In this document: in pieces, positions 8,232 through 16,811 of the stretch
How the letters are laid out: the number at the start of each line of letters is the position of its first letter
Numbering within the stretch: the stretch's first letter is position 1
Source of the DNA: Enterococcus_C asini_A
GTDB lineage: Bacteria > Bacillota > Bacilli > Lactobacillales > Enterococcaceae
Assembly: GCF_031928785.1 (NCBI RefSeq)
Contig: NZ_JARQAL010000007.1
DNA length: 64,000 bases
Reading direction: 5' to 3' (one strand)
Position numbers and translations under genes: made by a program
The notes under the pieces: model-generated
Databases searched by the model: none
What the model saw: the letters and a program-made list of their open reading frames with translations, nothing else
What the model was told of the DNA's origin: nothing

Positions 8232-9263
8232 ATGAGCAATTTAGTAGTGAAACGTTTTTCCCACACGGATTTAGACGGCGTGGGTTCAGCGATGTTATTG
8301 GCAGAGGTTTTGAAAAATTTAGACGGCGGAGAATTTCAAGAAGCGGAATTTTTACCGGTAACTTATTGTGAACCAGGTAATGACGGCACTATCGATCCGA
8401 ATGTGTTGCAGTTTTTAGCGACCAATGAAGAACCAGTGACCCATATCTTTATCACAGACATCTGTCCCTCTGAAGCGGTGATTGCAAAACTTGCTAGCTA
8501 TTGTGAAGAGAAAAACATTCAATGGACGATTTTTGACCACCACATTTCTTCTGTGGCGATGAATGCAATTTTCCCTGGGCATAGCAAGATTACAGTCGCC
8601 GATCAAAACACCGGCTTGAAGCATTCTGCCACCAGTGTGGTGATGAAAGAATTGGTGGGCAAGATGCCAACTGAATTATTTGAGGATGGAAAATGGGGCA
8701 AACTTGCCCACGTGGCGGACATTATTCGTTGTTATGATTGCTGGGATTGGCAAAGTAATCCTGAGGCCGCCTACAAAGAAGCTGCCAAGGATTTCAACAA
8801 TCTCTTTTACTTCTTTAACTTTGAAAAACGCTGTGATTTGATGCAGCAAGTGATGATTCAAGGTTTAGCATACTTGGATCAATACGCGGACATCATCACT
8901 GCCATGGGAGAAAAAGAAGCAGAATACATCACCAAAAAATTAAAACACGCTCGTTTTGGCAAGCTGGATCAGTACCGCTTTGCCTATGTCCACGGGGAAC
9001 AATACCAGTCTTCGTTAGGCAATGCCATGGCTCAATTGATTGATCCGGAAACCGAAGAAGTGGTGGACTTTAGTCTGGTGCTGGTTGGTCGTGGGGTGTC
9101 ACTGCGGGCCGTGAAAGATGACGTGGATTTGTCGGTCATCGCCAAACGTTTCTTTAATGGCGGCGGTCACCAAAAAGCTTCCGGTGGTGTCTTAAAGCAA
9201 CAAGAAATCTACATTGAAGACCAAGAAACCGGCTTGGAATCGCGCTTGTTGGTGATTGATTAA
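8232..9263 (+). CDS. DHH-family phosphoesterase
   Basis: 343 residues from ATG 8232 (MSNLVVKRFSHTDLDGVGS). An AAAGGAG site is 13 bases upstream; an in-frame TTG at 8196 lies before that site and is less likely. The N-terminal DHH domain shows HTDLDG, ITDICPS and FDHH, the metal-binding motifs; the C-terminal DHHA1 domain shows GGGHQKASGG. Relatives include nanoRNase/pAp-phosphatase and cyclic dinucleotide phosphodiesterases. No membrane or PAS domain is present, so it is not GdpP. Substrate could be short oligonucleotides or a related phosphoester; that is inference. Confidence 0.85.
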   Translation: MSNLVVKRFSHTDLDGVGSAMLLAEVLKNLDGGEFQEAEFLPVTYCEPGNDGTIDPNVLQFLATNEEPVTHIFITDICPSEAVIAKLASYCEEKNIQWTIFDHHISSVAMNAIFPGHSKITVADQNTGLKHSATSVVMKELVGKMPTELFEDGKWGKLAHVADIIRCYDCWDWQSNPEAAYKEAAKDFNNLFYFFNFEKRCDLMQQVMIQGLAYLDQYADIITAMGEKEAEYITKKLKHARFGKLDQYRFAYVHGEQYQSSLGNAMAQLIDPETEEVVDFSLVLVGRGVSLRAVKDDVDLSVIAKRFFNGGGHQKASGGVLKQQEIYIEDQETGLESRLLVID

Positions 9264-9279
9264 GTCACAACAAGGCTGA

Positions 9280-9420
9280 ATGGAGTCACAAGGGAATCAT
9301 TTTATCCAAAAAGAAGCAGTCGATCTGATGCTAAAAATCACCACGAGCAAACAAGCCTTTACTGAGCTAAAAGGCGAGATTGCTACGTATTTACAGGCGT
9401 CAGGGAAAATTCATAAATAA
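9280..9420 (+). CDS. Possible 46-residue protein or gene remnant
   Basis: ATG 9280 preceded by CAAGGCTGA opens a 46-codon frame (begins MESQGNHFIQKEAVDLML, ends ASGKIHK) that stops exactly at the base of a strong terminator hairpin. The composition is helical and protein-like. The ribosome site is weak, and it could be the leftover C-terminus of a lost gene. I recognise no family. Confidence 0.35.
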   Translation: MESQGNHFIQKEAVDLMLKITTSKQAFTELKGEIATYLQASGKIHK

Positions 9421-9467
9421 AAAAACGTTTCAACTGTGGCTTTCACACCACGGTTGAAACGTTTTTT
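9421..9467. terminator. Bidirectional terminator between convergent genes
   Basis: AAAACGTTTCAAC-GTGG pairs with CCAC-GTTGAAACGTTTT around an 8-nt loop, with A and T runs on each side. It serves the DHH gene on the plus strand and trpS on the minus strand. Confidence 0.85.
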
Positions 9468-9510
9468 CTTAGACGAAGGTATTATCTCTGGCATTTAGCC
9501 TTTCTTAGTT

Positions 9511-10521
9511 TTACCCAAAATACTGAATCCCCATGGCTCCTTTGACTTCAGCCAAAGTTTGGGCGGCGATTTTTTCCGCATTGAGACTGCCTTGTTTCAA
9601 CATTTCCATGACCGCTCCTGGATCTTTGGCAAATTCTTCTCGACGGGCGCGAATCGGTCCAAATTCTGCTTCTAAAACCTCGATTAAATAGCGTTTAATC
9701 TTCACATCCCCAAGGCCGCCCGCGCGATATTGGTTCTTTAATTCTTCAATATGGGCTTTGTCTTGTCCAAAGACATCCAAATAAGTGAAGACCATATTGC
9801 CTTCTACTTGACCAGGATCTTCCACGTGAATGTGGTTGGGATCGGTGTACATGCTCATGACTTTTTTCGCCAGCACATCGGCAGAGTCTGCTAAGTAAAT
9901 GCCGTTGCCTAGGGATTTACTCATTTTGCCGTTGCCGTCGATACCCGGCAAGCGACCTTCCCCTTTAGGAGGCAAGACAGCTTTTGGTGAGACTAAGACT
10001 TCACTATACGTATTGTTAAAGGAATGAACGATTTCTTGGGCTTGTTCCAACATGGGTTTTTGGTCATCGCCTACTGGCACCAAATTGGCTTTAAACGCGG
10101 TGATGTCGGCAGCTTGGGAGACAGGGTAGATAAAGAAGCCGGCCGGAACCCCTTCCCCAAAGCTTTTTTGTTGGATTTCTGATTTTACGGTAGGGTTTCG
10201 TTGCACTCGAGCCACAGAAACCAGATTTAAGTAATACATGGTTAATTCCGCTAGTTGGGGAATCATGGATTGGATAAAGATGGTGGTTTTGGCGGGATCT
10301 AAACCAATGGCTAAGTAATCCAGTGCTACTTGTAGGACGTTTTCAGAAACTTTTGCCGGATTTTTGGCATTGTCCGTTAAGGCTTGCATATCCGCCACCA
10401 TGACGAAAAGTTTGTTTGCCGGATCTTCTTGCATGGCCACCCGGGTGCGCAATGACCCAACGTAATGTCCTAAATGCAATTGTCCCGTGGGGCGATCCCC
10501 GGTTAAAATAATGTTACTCAC
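9511..10521 (-). CDS. trpS: Tryptophanyl-tRNA synthetase
   Basis: 336 residues from GTG 10521 (MSNIILTGDRPTGQLHLGH). An AGGTG site sits 6 bases upstream of this GTG; an in-frame GTG 9 bases earlier overlaps that site, so it is rejected. The class I signatures are HLGHYVG near residue 16 and GKMSKSLGN near 195. It charges tRNA-Trp in the cytoplasm. Unlike trpS of Bacillus, no T-box leader is visible: the promoter lies only about 40 bases upstream, leaving no room for one. Length fits the bacterial family (about 330-340). Confidence 0.96.
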   Translation of the reverse strand: MSNIILTGDRPTGQLHLGHYVGSLRTRVAMQEDPANKLFVMVADMQALTDNAKNPAKVSENVLQVALDYLAIGLDPAKTTIFIQSMIPQLAELTMYYLNLVSVARVQRNPTVKSEIQQKSFGEGVPAGFFIYPVSQAADITAFKANLVPVGDDQKPMLEQAQEIVHSFNNTYSEVLVSPKAVLPPKGEGRLPGIDGNGKMSKSLGNGIYLADSADVLAKKVMSMYTDPNHIHVEDPGQVEGNMVFTYLDVFGQDKAHIEELKNQYRAGGLGDVKIKRYLIEVLEAEFGPIRARREEFAKDPGAVMEMLKQGSLNAEKIAAQTLAEVKGAMGIQYFG

Positions 10522-10558
10522 GTTTTTCACCTATTTCACTAAAGTTTTTGTCTGTTTC

Positions 10559-10587
10559 AGTGTACCCGTTTTTGTAAATTTAAACAA
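10559..10587 (-). promoter_or_regulatory. Promoter of trpS
   Basis: On the minus strand TTGTTT (10582-10587) and TACACT (10559-10564) are 17 bp apart, giving a short leader without T-box. Confidence 0.55.
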
Positions 10588-10751
10588 CTCTTGTAAAGGG
10601 GTCCAGGAGATTAAAATAATTTTAGCAAATCATTTTCATTGGCAGCGGGTTTTCCTTGGTAACGCTGACGATTTTTGAAAAGCTTACACAGAATGTCACT
10701 TTTATAATAGTAGGAAATTTCAAGAAAATTCACCATTTTGGGAAGAATTTC

Positions 10752-10781
10752 TTTACAGACGCAAAAAAAACTCGGTATAAT
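10752..10781 (+). promoter_or_regulatory. Promoter of the amino-acid ABC operon
   Basis: TTTACA (10752-10757) and TATAAT (10776-10781) with 18-bp spacing, 45 bases before the ATPase gene. The rest of the 300-base interval between trpS and this operon shows nothing else I can support. Confidence 0.6.
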
Positions 10782-10825
10782 AACTCTAATACACAACAAA
10801 AAAATTCATAAAGGGAGCTGAATCC

Positions 10826-11563
10826 ATGTCAATGATCGAATTCCAAAACGTGGAGAAATTCTACGGTCGATTCCATGCTTTGAAGGGAATCAATTTGCAG
10901 TTTGAAAAAGGAGAAGTGGTGGTGGTTATCGGGCCTTCTGGTTCCGGGAAAAGTACCATGCTCCGGTGCATCAATGCCTTAGAAGACATCAGTAGTGGGC
11001 AATTATTGATTAACGGTAAGGATATTCACGATAAGAGTACCAAGCTTACGGAAATCCGCAAAAATATCGGGATGGTCTTCCAACATTTCAACCTTTATCC
11101 GAACAAAACGGTCTTGGACAATATCACTTTGGCACCGAAAAAAGTGCTAGGGGAATCAGACGAAGAAGCGACAAAAACCGCAGAAAAACTCTTAGACCGA
11201 GTAGGGATGCTAGATAAAAAAGATGTTTATCCCACCACTTTATCTGGCGGTCAACAACAACGGGTTGCCATTGCCCGAGGTTTAGCGATGAAGCCAGAAG
11301 TTTTATTATTTGATGAACCGACTTCGGCACTAGACCCTGAAATGATTGGCGACGTCTTGGAAGTAATGAAAAAAATCGCCAGAGACGGCATGACCATGAT
11401 TGTGGTGACCCATGAAATGGGCTTTGCCAGAGAAGTGGCCGACCGGGTAATCTTTATGGCTGACGGGGAAGTCGTGGAAGAAAGCCGCAATCCTGAAGAG
11501 TTCTTTGAAAATCCTCAATCCGATCGGGCGAAACAATTTATCAGTAAGGTAATTAACCATTAA
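10826..11563 (+). CDS. glnQ: Glutamine/glutamate-type ABC transporter ATP-binding protein
   Basis: 245 residues; ATG 10826 after AAAGGGAGC. Walker A GPSGSGKST at residues 36-44, signature LSGGQQQR near 139, Walker B LLFDEPTSALDPE near 160 and switch histidine in VVTHEMGFA. This is a polar amino acid importer ATPase (PAAT family) that powers the two permeases encoded downstream. Gene order ATPase, binding protein, permease, permease matches gluABCD of Corynebacterium, so glutamate or glutamine is the likely substrate; specificity is inferred. Confidence 0.9.
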   Translation: MSMIEFQNVEKFYGRFHALKGINLQFEKGEVVVVIGPSGSGKSTMLRCINALEDISSGQLLINGKDIHDKSTKLTEIRKNIGMVFQHFNLYPNKTVLDNITLAPKKVLGESDEEATKTAEKLLDRVGMLDKKDVYPTTLSGGQQQRVAIARGLAMKPEVLLFDEPTSALDPEMIGDVLEVMKKIARDGMTMIVVTHEMGFAREVADRVIFMADGEVVEESRNPEEFFENPQSDRAKQFISKVINH

Positions 11564-11605
11564 GCCTTCTTATAAAAAAGTTGAAAAATCAAAGGAGGTC
11601 AACCA

Positions 11606-12412
11606 ATGAAAAAAATACTTGCCTTTTTGGCATTGAGTTTTAGTTTGTTTTCTTTAGCTGCTTGTGGGAAAAGTGTAGCGGATCAGGATATTGCTGAAAC
11701 CAGCGAAAAGACCCAGCAGATCACTTGGGGCGTAAAATACGATACTCGCCTCTTTGGCATGATGGATGTGGCAAATGGCGAGGTCAAAGGCTTTGATATC
11801 GACATCGCCCGGGCCATTACCGAAAAAATCCTCGGGCCTCAAGGAAGTGCGGTCTTTGTGGAAGTAACCTCAAAAACCCGGATTCCCTTATTGAAAAACG
11901 GCAATATCGATGCCATTATCGCCACGATGACTATCACCGAAGAGCGCCTGCAACAGGTGAATTTCTCCGATGTTTACTTTGATGCAGGACAGTCATTACT
12001 GGTTCACAAAGACAGCGGCATTAAAGGCATTGAAGACTTAGACGCCAATTCCACGGTGTTAGCGGTAAAAGGCTCGACTTCTGTGGACAATATCAAAAAA
12101 TTAGCTCCAGAAGCGAAAATTTTGGAATGGGAAAACTATGCCGAATGTTTCACTGCCTTGCAATCCGGTCAAGGGGATGCTATGACTACAGACAATGCAA
12201 TTCTTTTGGGGATGGCTTCTCAAAATTCTGATTACGTTCTAGCAGGCAAATCTTTCACGAAAGAACCCTACGGCATTGCCATTAACAAAGGCCAAGACAA
12301 CTTCTTAAACAAAGTAAACGAAGCTTTAGCAGAAATGCACGCCGATGGAACTTATGACAAGATTTACGAAAAATGGTTCCCAGAATCCGATGACGGTCGG
12401 GTGGCAGACTAG
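11606..12412 (+). CDS. Amino-acid-binding lipoprotein of the ABC importer
   Basis: 268 residues with a lipoprotein signal peptide: MKKILAFLALSFSLFSLAAC, lipidated Cys at 20. The mature part is a family 3 solute-binding protein (TWGVKYDTRLFGMMD, GFDIDIARAI, IIATMTITEERLQQVNFSDVY). After processing it is anchored to the outer membrane face and delivers an amino acid, probably glutamate or glutamine, to the permeases. AAGGAGG lies just upstream of the ATG. It is the second gene of the operon, 42 bases after the ATPase. Confidence 0.92.
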   Translation: MKKILAFLALSFSLFSLAACGKSVADQDIAETSEKTQQITWGVKYDTRLFGMMDVANGEVKGFDIDIARAITEKILGPQGSAVFVEVTSKTRIPLLKNGNIDAIIATMTITEERLQQVNFSDVYFDAGQSLLVHKDSGIKGIEDLDANSTVLAVKGSTSVDNIKKLAPEAKILEWENYAECFTALQSGQGDAMTTDNAILLGMASQNSDYVLAGKSFTKEPYGIAINKGQDNFLNKVNEALAEMHADGTYDKIYEKWFPESDDGRVAD

Positions 12413-12430
12413 CTTTAAGCAAAAAAATGC

Positions 12431-12486
12431 GAGGCGGTAACAGGCCTCTTTTACAAGGAATAAAAATGAGGCCTTATTCTCATTTT
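12431..12486 (+). promoter_or_regulatory. Intercistronic hairpins with alternative pairing
   Basis: AGGCCTC (12442-12448) can pair either backwards with GAGGC (12431-12435) or forwards with GAGGCCT (12468-12474); the latter competes with a third hairpin, AAAATGAG/CTCATTTT (12463-12470 with 12479-12486). Located between the binding-protein and permease genes, this may tune 3'-end formation or RNA processing so the binding protein is made in excess. Confidence 0.4.
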
Positions 12487-12503
12487 AAGAAAGGAGAAAT
12501 TTG

Positions 12504-13151
12504 ATGATCCAATTATTTCAAGACTATCATAGCCTGTTTCTTGATGGCTTTAAAATCACCATTTATTCGAGCATCATCGCCTTGGTCTTTAGTTTGATTA
12601 TCGGGACATTGATGGCCATTTTACAACTGTCTCAAAACCGCGTGGTGCGGGGGCTAGCCAAGGCCTATGTGGAATTTTTCCGTAACATTCCCTTATTGAT
12701 TATCGCCATGTTTTTTGTGGTGGTAGTGCCGATGTACTGGTTTGCCTTAGATGGCTTCCAAGCCGGAACCATTGCGTTAATCATTTATACTTCTGCTTTT
12801 ATCGCAGAAACCGTGCGTTCCGGGATTCAAACGGTACCGAAAGGCCAAATGGAGGCGGGGCTGTCATCAGGACTAACCTACTGGCAAACCATGGGCTCTA
12901 TCATCTTGCCCCAAGCTTTCAAAATCGTCATTCCCCCACTAGGCAATCAGTTTATCAACTTAGTGAAGAATTCTTCGGTTTTAGCTATGGTCGCTGGGTT
13001 AGATTTAATGTATCAAGCTGATTCTGTAGCCAATACTACGTTTGAAACTTTTAACACTTACATTATTGCGGCTTTGTTCTACCTTGTGTTGACATTGCCA
13101 TTGTCGTATTTGATGAATCACCTAGAAAAACGCTGGTCGGTGACCGGATAG
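12504..13151 (+). CDS. Amino acid ABC transporter permease (first)
   Basis: 215 residues from ATG 12504, 7 bases after AAAGGAG; the preceding in-frame TTG is unlikely. The His/Glu/Gln/Arg/opine permease pattern is clear: about five membrane helices and the EAA-like loop ETVRSGIQTVPKGQMEAGLSSGLTYWQTM which contacts the ATPase. It forms a heterodimeric channel with the next gene product in the cytoplasmic membrane. Confidence 0.92.
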   Translation: MIQLFQDYHSLFLDGFKITIYSSIIALVFSLIIGTLMAILQLSQNRVVRGLAKAYVEFFRNIPLLIIAMFFVVVVPMYWFALDGFQAGTIALIIYTSAFIAETVRSGIQTVPKGQMEAGLSSGLTYWQTMGSIILPQAFKIVIPPLGNQFINLVKNSSVLAMVAGLDLMYQADSVANTTFETFNTYIIAALFYLVLTLPLSYLMNHLEKRWSVTG

Positions 13152-13166
13152 AAAGGAGGAGCCTAG

Positions 13167-13826
13167 ATGCAAAATTTTATTGACGCATTTTCCTATGTTA
13201 ACCTAAGTTTTCTAATGGATGGATTGATGGTAACCATTCAAGTTTCCGTAGTATCCATTGTATTAAGTTTTGTAATTGGTGGTCTGTTAGGCGTGTTGCG
13301 CTTTGCCAATATCAAGGTGCTCTCCCGGATTATCGGACTGGTGGTGGACATCATCCGCAATTTGCCACTGCTGTTGATCATCTTCTTTACCTACTTTGCC
13401 TTGCCGCAGATTGGGATTAAGTTTTCCATTTTCTGGGCAGCCGTGGCCGCTTTGACGATTTTCGAATCCGCCATGTTGTCGGAAATTTTCCGAGCCGGCT
13501 TAAACGCTGTGCCAAAAGGGCAAATGGAAGCAGGGCTCTCCACCGGGCTGACATATACAGAAACCATGCTTTCCATTGTGATTCCCCAAGCTTTTAAATC
13601 CATGATTCCTGCTTTGGTAAGTCAGTTGATTTCTTTGATTAAGGATACTTCACTGGCAGTAATCATCAGCTTGCCGGAACTAACCCACAATGCCAAAATC
13701 ATCTACGGCCAAAACGAAAGTGCGATTATTCCCATGTTCGTAGCCATGACGGTGTTGTACTTTGTGGTTTGTTACGCACTGTCTTTGTTCTCCAAGTATT
13801 TGGAAACCCGGCAGTATAATTATTGA
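13167..13826 (+). CDS. Amino acid ABC transporter permease (second)
   Basis: 219 residues, ATG 13167 after AAAGGAGGAG. Same family as the preceding permease with the loop SEIFRAGLNAVPKGQMEAG and about five membrane helices. It is the last gene of the four-gene importer, 15 bases after the first permease, and a strong terminator follows immediately. Confidence 0.92.
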   Translation: MQNFIDAFSYVNLSFLMDGLMVTIQVSVVSIVLSFVIGGLLGVLRFANIKVLSRIIGLVVDIIRNLPLLLIIFFTYFALPQIGIKFSIFWAAVAALTIFESAMLSEIFRAGLNAVPKGQMEAGLSTGLTYTETMLSIVIPQAFKSMIPALVSQLISLIKDTSLAVIISLPELTHNAKIIYGQNESAIIPMFVAMTVLYFVVCYALSLFSKYLETRQYNY

Positions 13827-13832
13827 GTTGAA

Positions 13833-13860
13833 AAAAGACCGGCTCCCACCGGTCTTTTTT
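13833..13860 (+). terminator. Terminator of the ABC operon
   Basis: AAAAGACCGG pairs with CCGGTCTTTT around CTCCCA; T run follows. The A run on the other side lets it act for the convergent dioxygenase gene as well. Confidence 0.85.
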
Positions 13861-13865
13861 GCGTT

Positions 13866-14768
13866 TTATGCCTTACGATAGTCTGGGTAAAGGTGCGCTT
13901 TAATTTCTGCTCGGTGGTCTGCTAAAAATGGGGGCAAGGCAAAGCTTTCTCCTAATGTTTCTAAGGGTTCATCAATGGTAAAACCAGGTCCCATCGTAGA
14001 AAATTCCATCCGATTGCCCCCAGGTTCGCGGATGTAAAGACTCTTAAAATAGCCTCGAGAAATCATTTTTTCAATTTGCCAACCTTGTTTTTGGGCTCGT
14101 TCATAGAGTTGGTCAAGTTCTGTTTCATCTTTCACCGCAAAGGCGAGATGATCGGCACTGCCACGACCCATACGACTAGCCTTTGTGGAGTGGGTAGGGA
14201 GAATATCAAGAAAGTCTGTCTCATTTAACCAAATGCGCTGCTTTTTTGTTTGCCAACCGAGAAACTTCTCAAAAAATTCGCTAGTAGCAGTGGGGTTCGC
14301 CACGTGAATTTCACTAGAATTCAAGCCGAGGATTTGTTTGTCTCCGGGAATTTCATTTTTGACTTGTTTTTCTAATGGAAGAGATGGCAAATCAGTCTCA
14401 GTTAAAATCACGCTTACGTCGTCTTGATCTTGAAAGCGCAACTGATTTTCCGTCTCTTGAAAGTCAATTTGATAGTGAGTCAAGCGGGTTTTCCAATAGT
14501 CCAAACTATTTTTAGGAAGTTTTAAACCAATGGTGGCGATGAAATTTTGGTGGTCGTAACGATTGCCTAAATGAGGGAGAATAAAAAACGTCACCACACT
14601 GCCTGGATTGCCTTGGTAATCTCCATAGTAGTAATGAAGCATGCGATGATTTTCTTGATTTACGGTATTTTTAACAAAGCGCAAGCCTAAGATTTCCGTA
14701 TAAAAACGCAGATTTTCCTGGCGATTTTTGGTTAAAAGAGAAATATGATGAAATGCGTTGATTGACAT
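13866..14768 (-). CDS. VOC-family ring-cleaving dioxygenase-like protein
   Basis: 300 residues from ATG 14768 (MSINAFHHISLLTKNRQENL), preceded by AAGGTG; an upstream in-frame extension lacks a better site. Two glyoxalase/extradiol dioxygenase modules: HHISLL at the N-terminus supplies the first metal histidine, GRGSADHLAFAV near residue 210 the second, and REPGGNRMEFST near 255 the glutamate. The pattern fits MhqA/MhqO-like enzymes of Firmicutes associated with quinone or catechol detoxification. It is monocistronic; actual substrate unknown. Confidence 0.85.
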   Translation of the reverse strand: MSINAFHHISLLTKNRQENLRFYTEILGLRFVKNTVNQENHRMLHYYYGDYQGNPGSVVTFFILPHLGNRYDHQNFIATIGLKLPKNSLDYWKTRLTHYQIDFQETENQLRFQDQDDVSVILTETDLPSLPLEKQVKNEIPGDKQILGLNSSEIHVANPTATSEFFEKFLGWQTKKQRIWLNETDFLDILPTHSTKASRMGRGSADHLAFAVKDETELDQLYERAQKQGWQIEKMISRGYFKSLYIREPGGNRMEFSTMGPGFTIDEPLETLGESFALPPFLADHRAEIKAHLYPDYRKA

Positions 14769-14858
14769 AATGTCACCTTCTTTTTTCTTACTTTTAATAA
14801 GTATAAACTGCAAAAGGCAATTTAAGCAAGAAAAGGGTCTTTTATTTTGTTAAGCTCA

Positions 14859-14887
14859 TTGCCAAAGCGCTGTGGCTCTGCTATGCT
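14859..14887 (+). promoter_or_regulatory. Promoter of the radical SAM gene
   Basis: TTGCCA (14859-14864) and TATGCT (14882-14887) with exact 17-bp spacing. Confidence 0.5.
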
Positions 14888-14931
14888 AAAAAAGAGAACG
14901 TACATTCGCTTTTCGGAGGAGAGGAGTTGCC

Positions 14932-15801
14932 ATGCACTACAAACGCTATAAGACGATTTTGTCGCCTAAGAATGGTTTGAATTTGTATCGAGGCTGTACC
15001 CATGGCTGCATTTATTGTGATAGTCGCAGTGCTTGTTACCAAATGAATCACGCTTTTGAAGATATTGAAGTAAAAGAAGATGCCATTGAAATTTTACGGA
15101 GTCAGTTGCAGAAAAAACGCCGCCCTTGCATAATCTCGACTGGTGCTATGACGGATCCTTACCTACATCTGGAAGAAAAACTAGGCCTAACCCGCCAAGC
15201 GTTAGAATTAGTGGAAGAACTCGGCTTTGGCATCACTTTATTAACAAAATCTGACCGAATTTTACAGGATTTGGATCTGATTCAGCGCATTAACGAAAAG
15301 ACGAAAGCCGTGGTACAAGTAACGTTGACCACCAGTGACGACTTCATGGCAGCAAAAATCGAACCTCGGGTTTCTGTGACTTCAAAACGGATTCGGATTT
15401 TACAAGAATGTCAAAAGCGGGGGATTCCCACAGTAGTTTGGCTAGGGCCGCTACTGCCATTTTTAACGGATACTAAAGAAAATGTCGTAGCACTCTTAGC
15501 TATTTGTTACGAGGCGAGGGTGAAAGGGATTGTGAATTTTGGTTTTGGGGTAACTTTGCGAGAAGGCAACCGGGAGTATTTTTATCGCCAGCTAGATCGA
15601 CTGTTTCCGGGAGTTAAAGAACGCTATATAAAAGAATTTGGCAATCGTTATGAGTGTGCTAGCCCTGAAAATAGCCAGTTGATGACTTTGTATCATCAAC
15701 TTTGTGAGGCGTATGGCATCTTACATCACAATCGAGAAGTCTTCCAATATTTGCAGGAATTTCCTCAAGAGGAAGGACCAGAACAGTTGGCATTATTTTA
15801 G
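14932..15801 (+). CDS. SPL-family radical SAM protein
   Basis: 289 residues, ATG 14932 after GGAGGAGAGGAG. The motif RGCTHGCIYCDSRS gives the C-x3-C-x2-C that binds a 4Fe-4S cluster; STGAMTDPYLHLE follows as in the spore-photoproduct-lyase-like (SplB/Rv2578c) branch. These proteins start radical chemistry from S-adenosylmethionine. In a non-sporulating coccus a true spore photoproduct lyase role is not expected, so the reaction is unknown. It stands alone between its own promoter and terminator. Confidence 0.85.
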   Translation: MHYKRYKTILSPKNGLNLYRGCTHGCIYCDSRSACYQMNHAFEDIEVKEDAIEILRSQLQKKRRPCIISTGAMTDPYLHLEEKLGLTRQALELVEELGFGITLLTKSDRILQDLDLIQRINEKTKAVVQVTLTTSDDFMAAKIEPRVSVTSKRIRILQECQKRGIPTVVWLGPLLPFLTDTKENVVALLAICYEARVKGIVNFGFGVTLREGNREYFYRQLDRLFPGVKERYIKEFGNRYECASPENSQLMTLYHQLCEAYGILHHNREVFQYLQEFPQEEGPEQLALF

Positions 15802-15850
15802 AGTGAATCTTAATTTTTTCATGCTGTTATTGAATGAATAATTGATAAAA

Positions 15851-15892
15851 CCACCAAGAAGCGGCAAAGCCAGCTTTTTGGTGGCTGTTTTT
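15851..15892 (+). terminator. Terminator of the radical SAM gene
   Basis: CCACCAAGAAGC pairs with GCTTTTTGGTGG, one mismatch, followed by a T run. Confidence 0.75.
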
Positions 15893-15995
15893 TATCTGAA
15901 CAAAGCACTGGCACTTGAATTCTCACTTAAAAAAAGGGAAAATAGACAAGTATGTTACAATAGTTCTTACTAGAAAAGAGATAGGAAGTATTTTC

Positions 15996-16808
15996 ATGGG
16001 AAACAAAGGTGCAATCGGCTTAATCGACTCCGGTGTGGGGGGGTTAACGGTTTTAAAAGAAGCATTGCGGCAACTGCCCAATGAAGCTCTGGTTTATTTA
16101 GGGGATACTGCCCGTTGTCCATATGGGCCGCGGCCGGCAGAACAAGTGGTTCAATTCACCATGGAAATGGCGGATTTTTTAATGAAACAACAGATTAAGC
16201 TCTTGGTGATTGCGTGTAATACCGCAACGGCAGTGGCTTTGGATATCATCAGAGAAAAATTGCCGATTCCTGTCGTCGGCGTGATTTTACCCGGCAGTCG
16301 GGCGGCGGTAAAGACTACAAAAACGCGCCGTATCGGGGTAATTGGCACTCAAGGAACAATCAAGAGCCATTCTTATCGACAAGCGATTTTAAGTAAGACT
16401 GCGGATACAGAAATTTTTGGCTTGGCTTGTCCTAAATTTGTACCCTTGGTGGAAAGTAATGAGACCCGCTCGCCCATTGCTAAAAAAGTGGTGGCGGAAA
16501 CCTTGCAACCCATGCGTCGCAATAAAGTGGACACTTTGATTTTAGGTTGTACTCATTATCCCTTGTTGCGGCCATTGATTCAAAGTTATATGGGAGATAA
16601 GGTGACTTTAATTGATTCTGGAGCGGAAACAGTAGGAGAAGTCAGTGTTTTACTGGATTATTTCAACATTGCCAACCCGGATCCTACTGCTAAGGGCAAG
16701 TGCCGCTTTTACACCACTGGTTCCACAAAATTATTTGATGATATTGCTAAGGAATGGCTAGGGTTTTCCCTGCATTCTGAACACATTGAACTAGGCATAG
16801 GAGGTTAA
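15996..16808 (+). CDS. murI: Glutamate racemase
   Basis: 270 residues from ATG 15996 (MGNKGAIGLIDSGVGGLTV) with AGGAAG 7 bases upstream. Catalytic cysteines lie in VIACNTATA near residue 74 and ILGCTHYPLL near 185, the two-cysteine set of the Asp/Glu racemase family. It makes D-glutamate for peptidoglycan. An extended -10 (TGTTACAAT, ending 15961) precedes it. It opens an operon with the RNase PH-RdgB fusion (3 bases away) and the phosphodiesterase gene, a racE-rph-rdgB-yfcE/ysnB order common in Firmicutes. Confidence 0.95.
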   Translation: MGNKGAIGLIDSGVGGLTVLKEALRQLPNEALVYLGDTARCPYGPRPAEQVVQFTMEMADFLMKQQIKLLVIACNTATAVALDIIREKLPIPVVGVILPGSRAAVKTTKTRRIGVIGTQGTIKSHSYRQAILSKTADTEIFGLACPKFVPLVESNETRSPIAKKVVAETLQPMRRNKVDTLILGCTHYPLLRPLIQSYMGDKVTLIDSGAETVGEVSVLLDYFNIANPDPTAKGKCRFYTTGSTKLFDDIAKEWLGFSLHSEHIELGIGG

Positions 16809-16811
16809 TGG

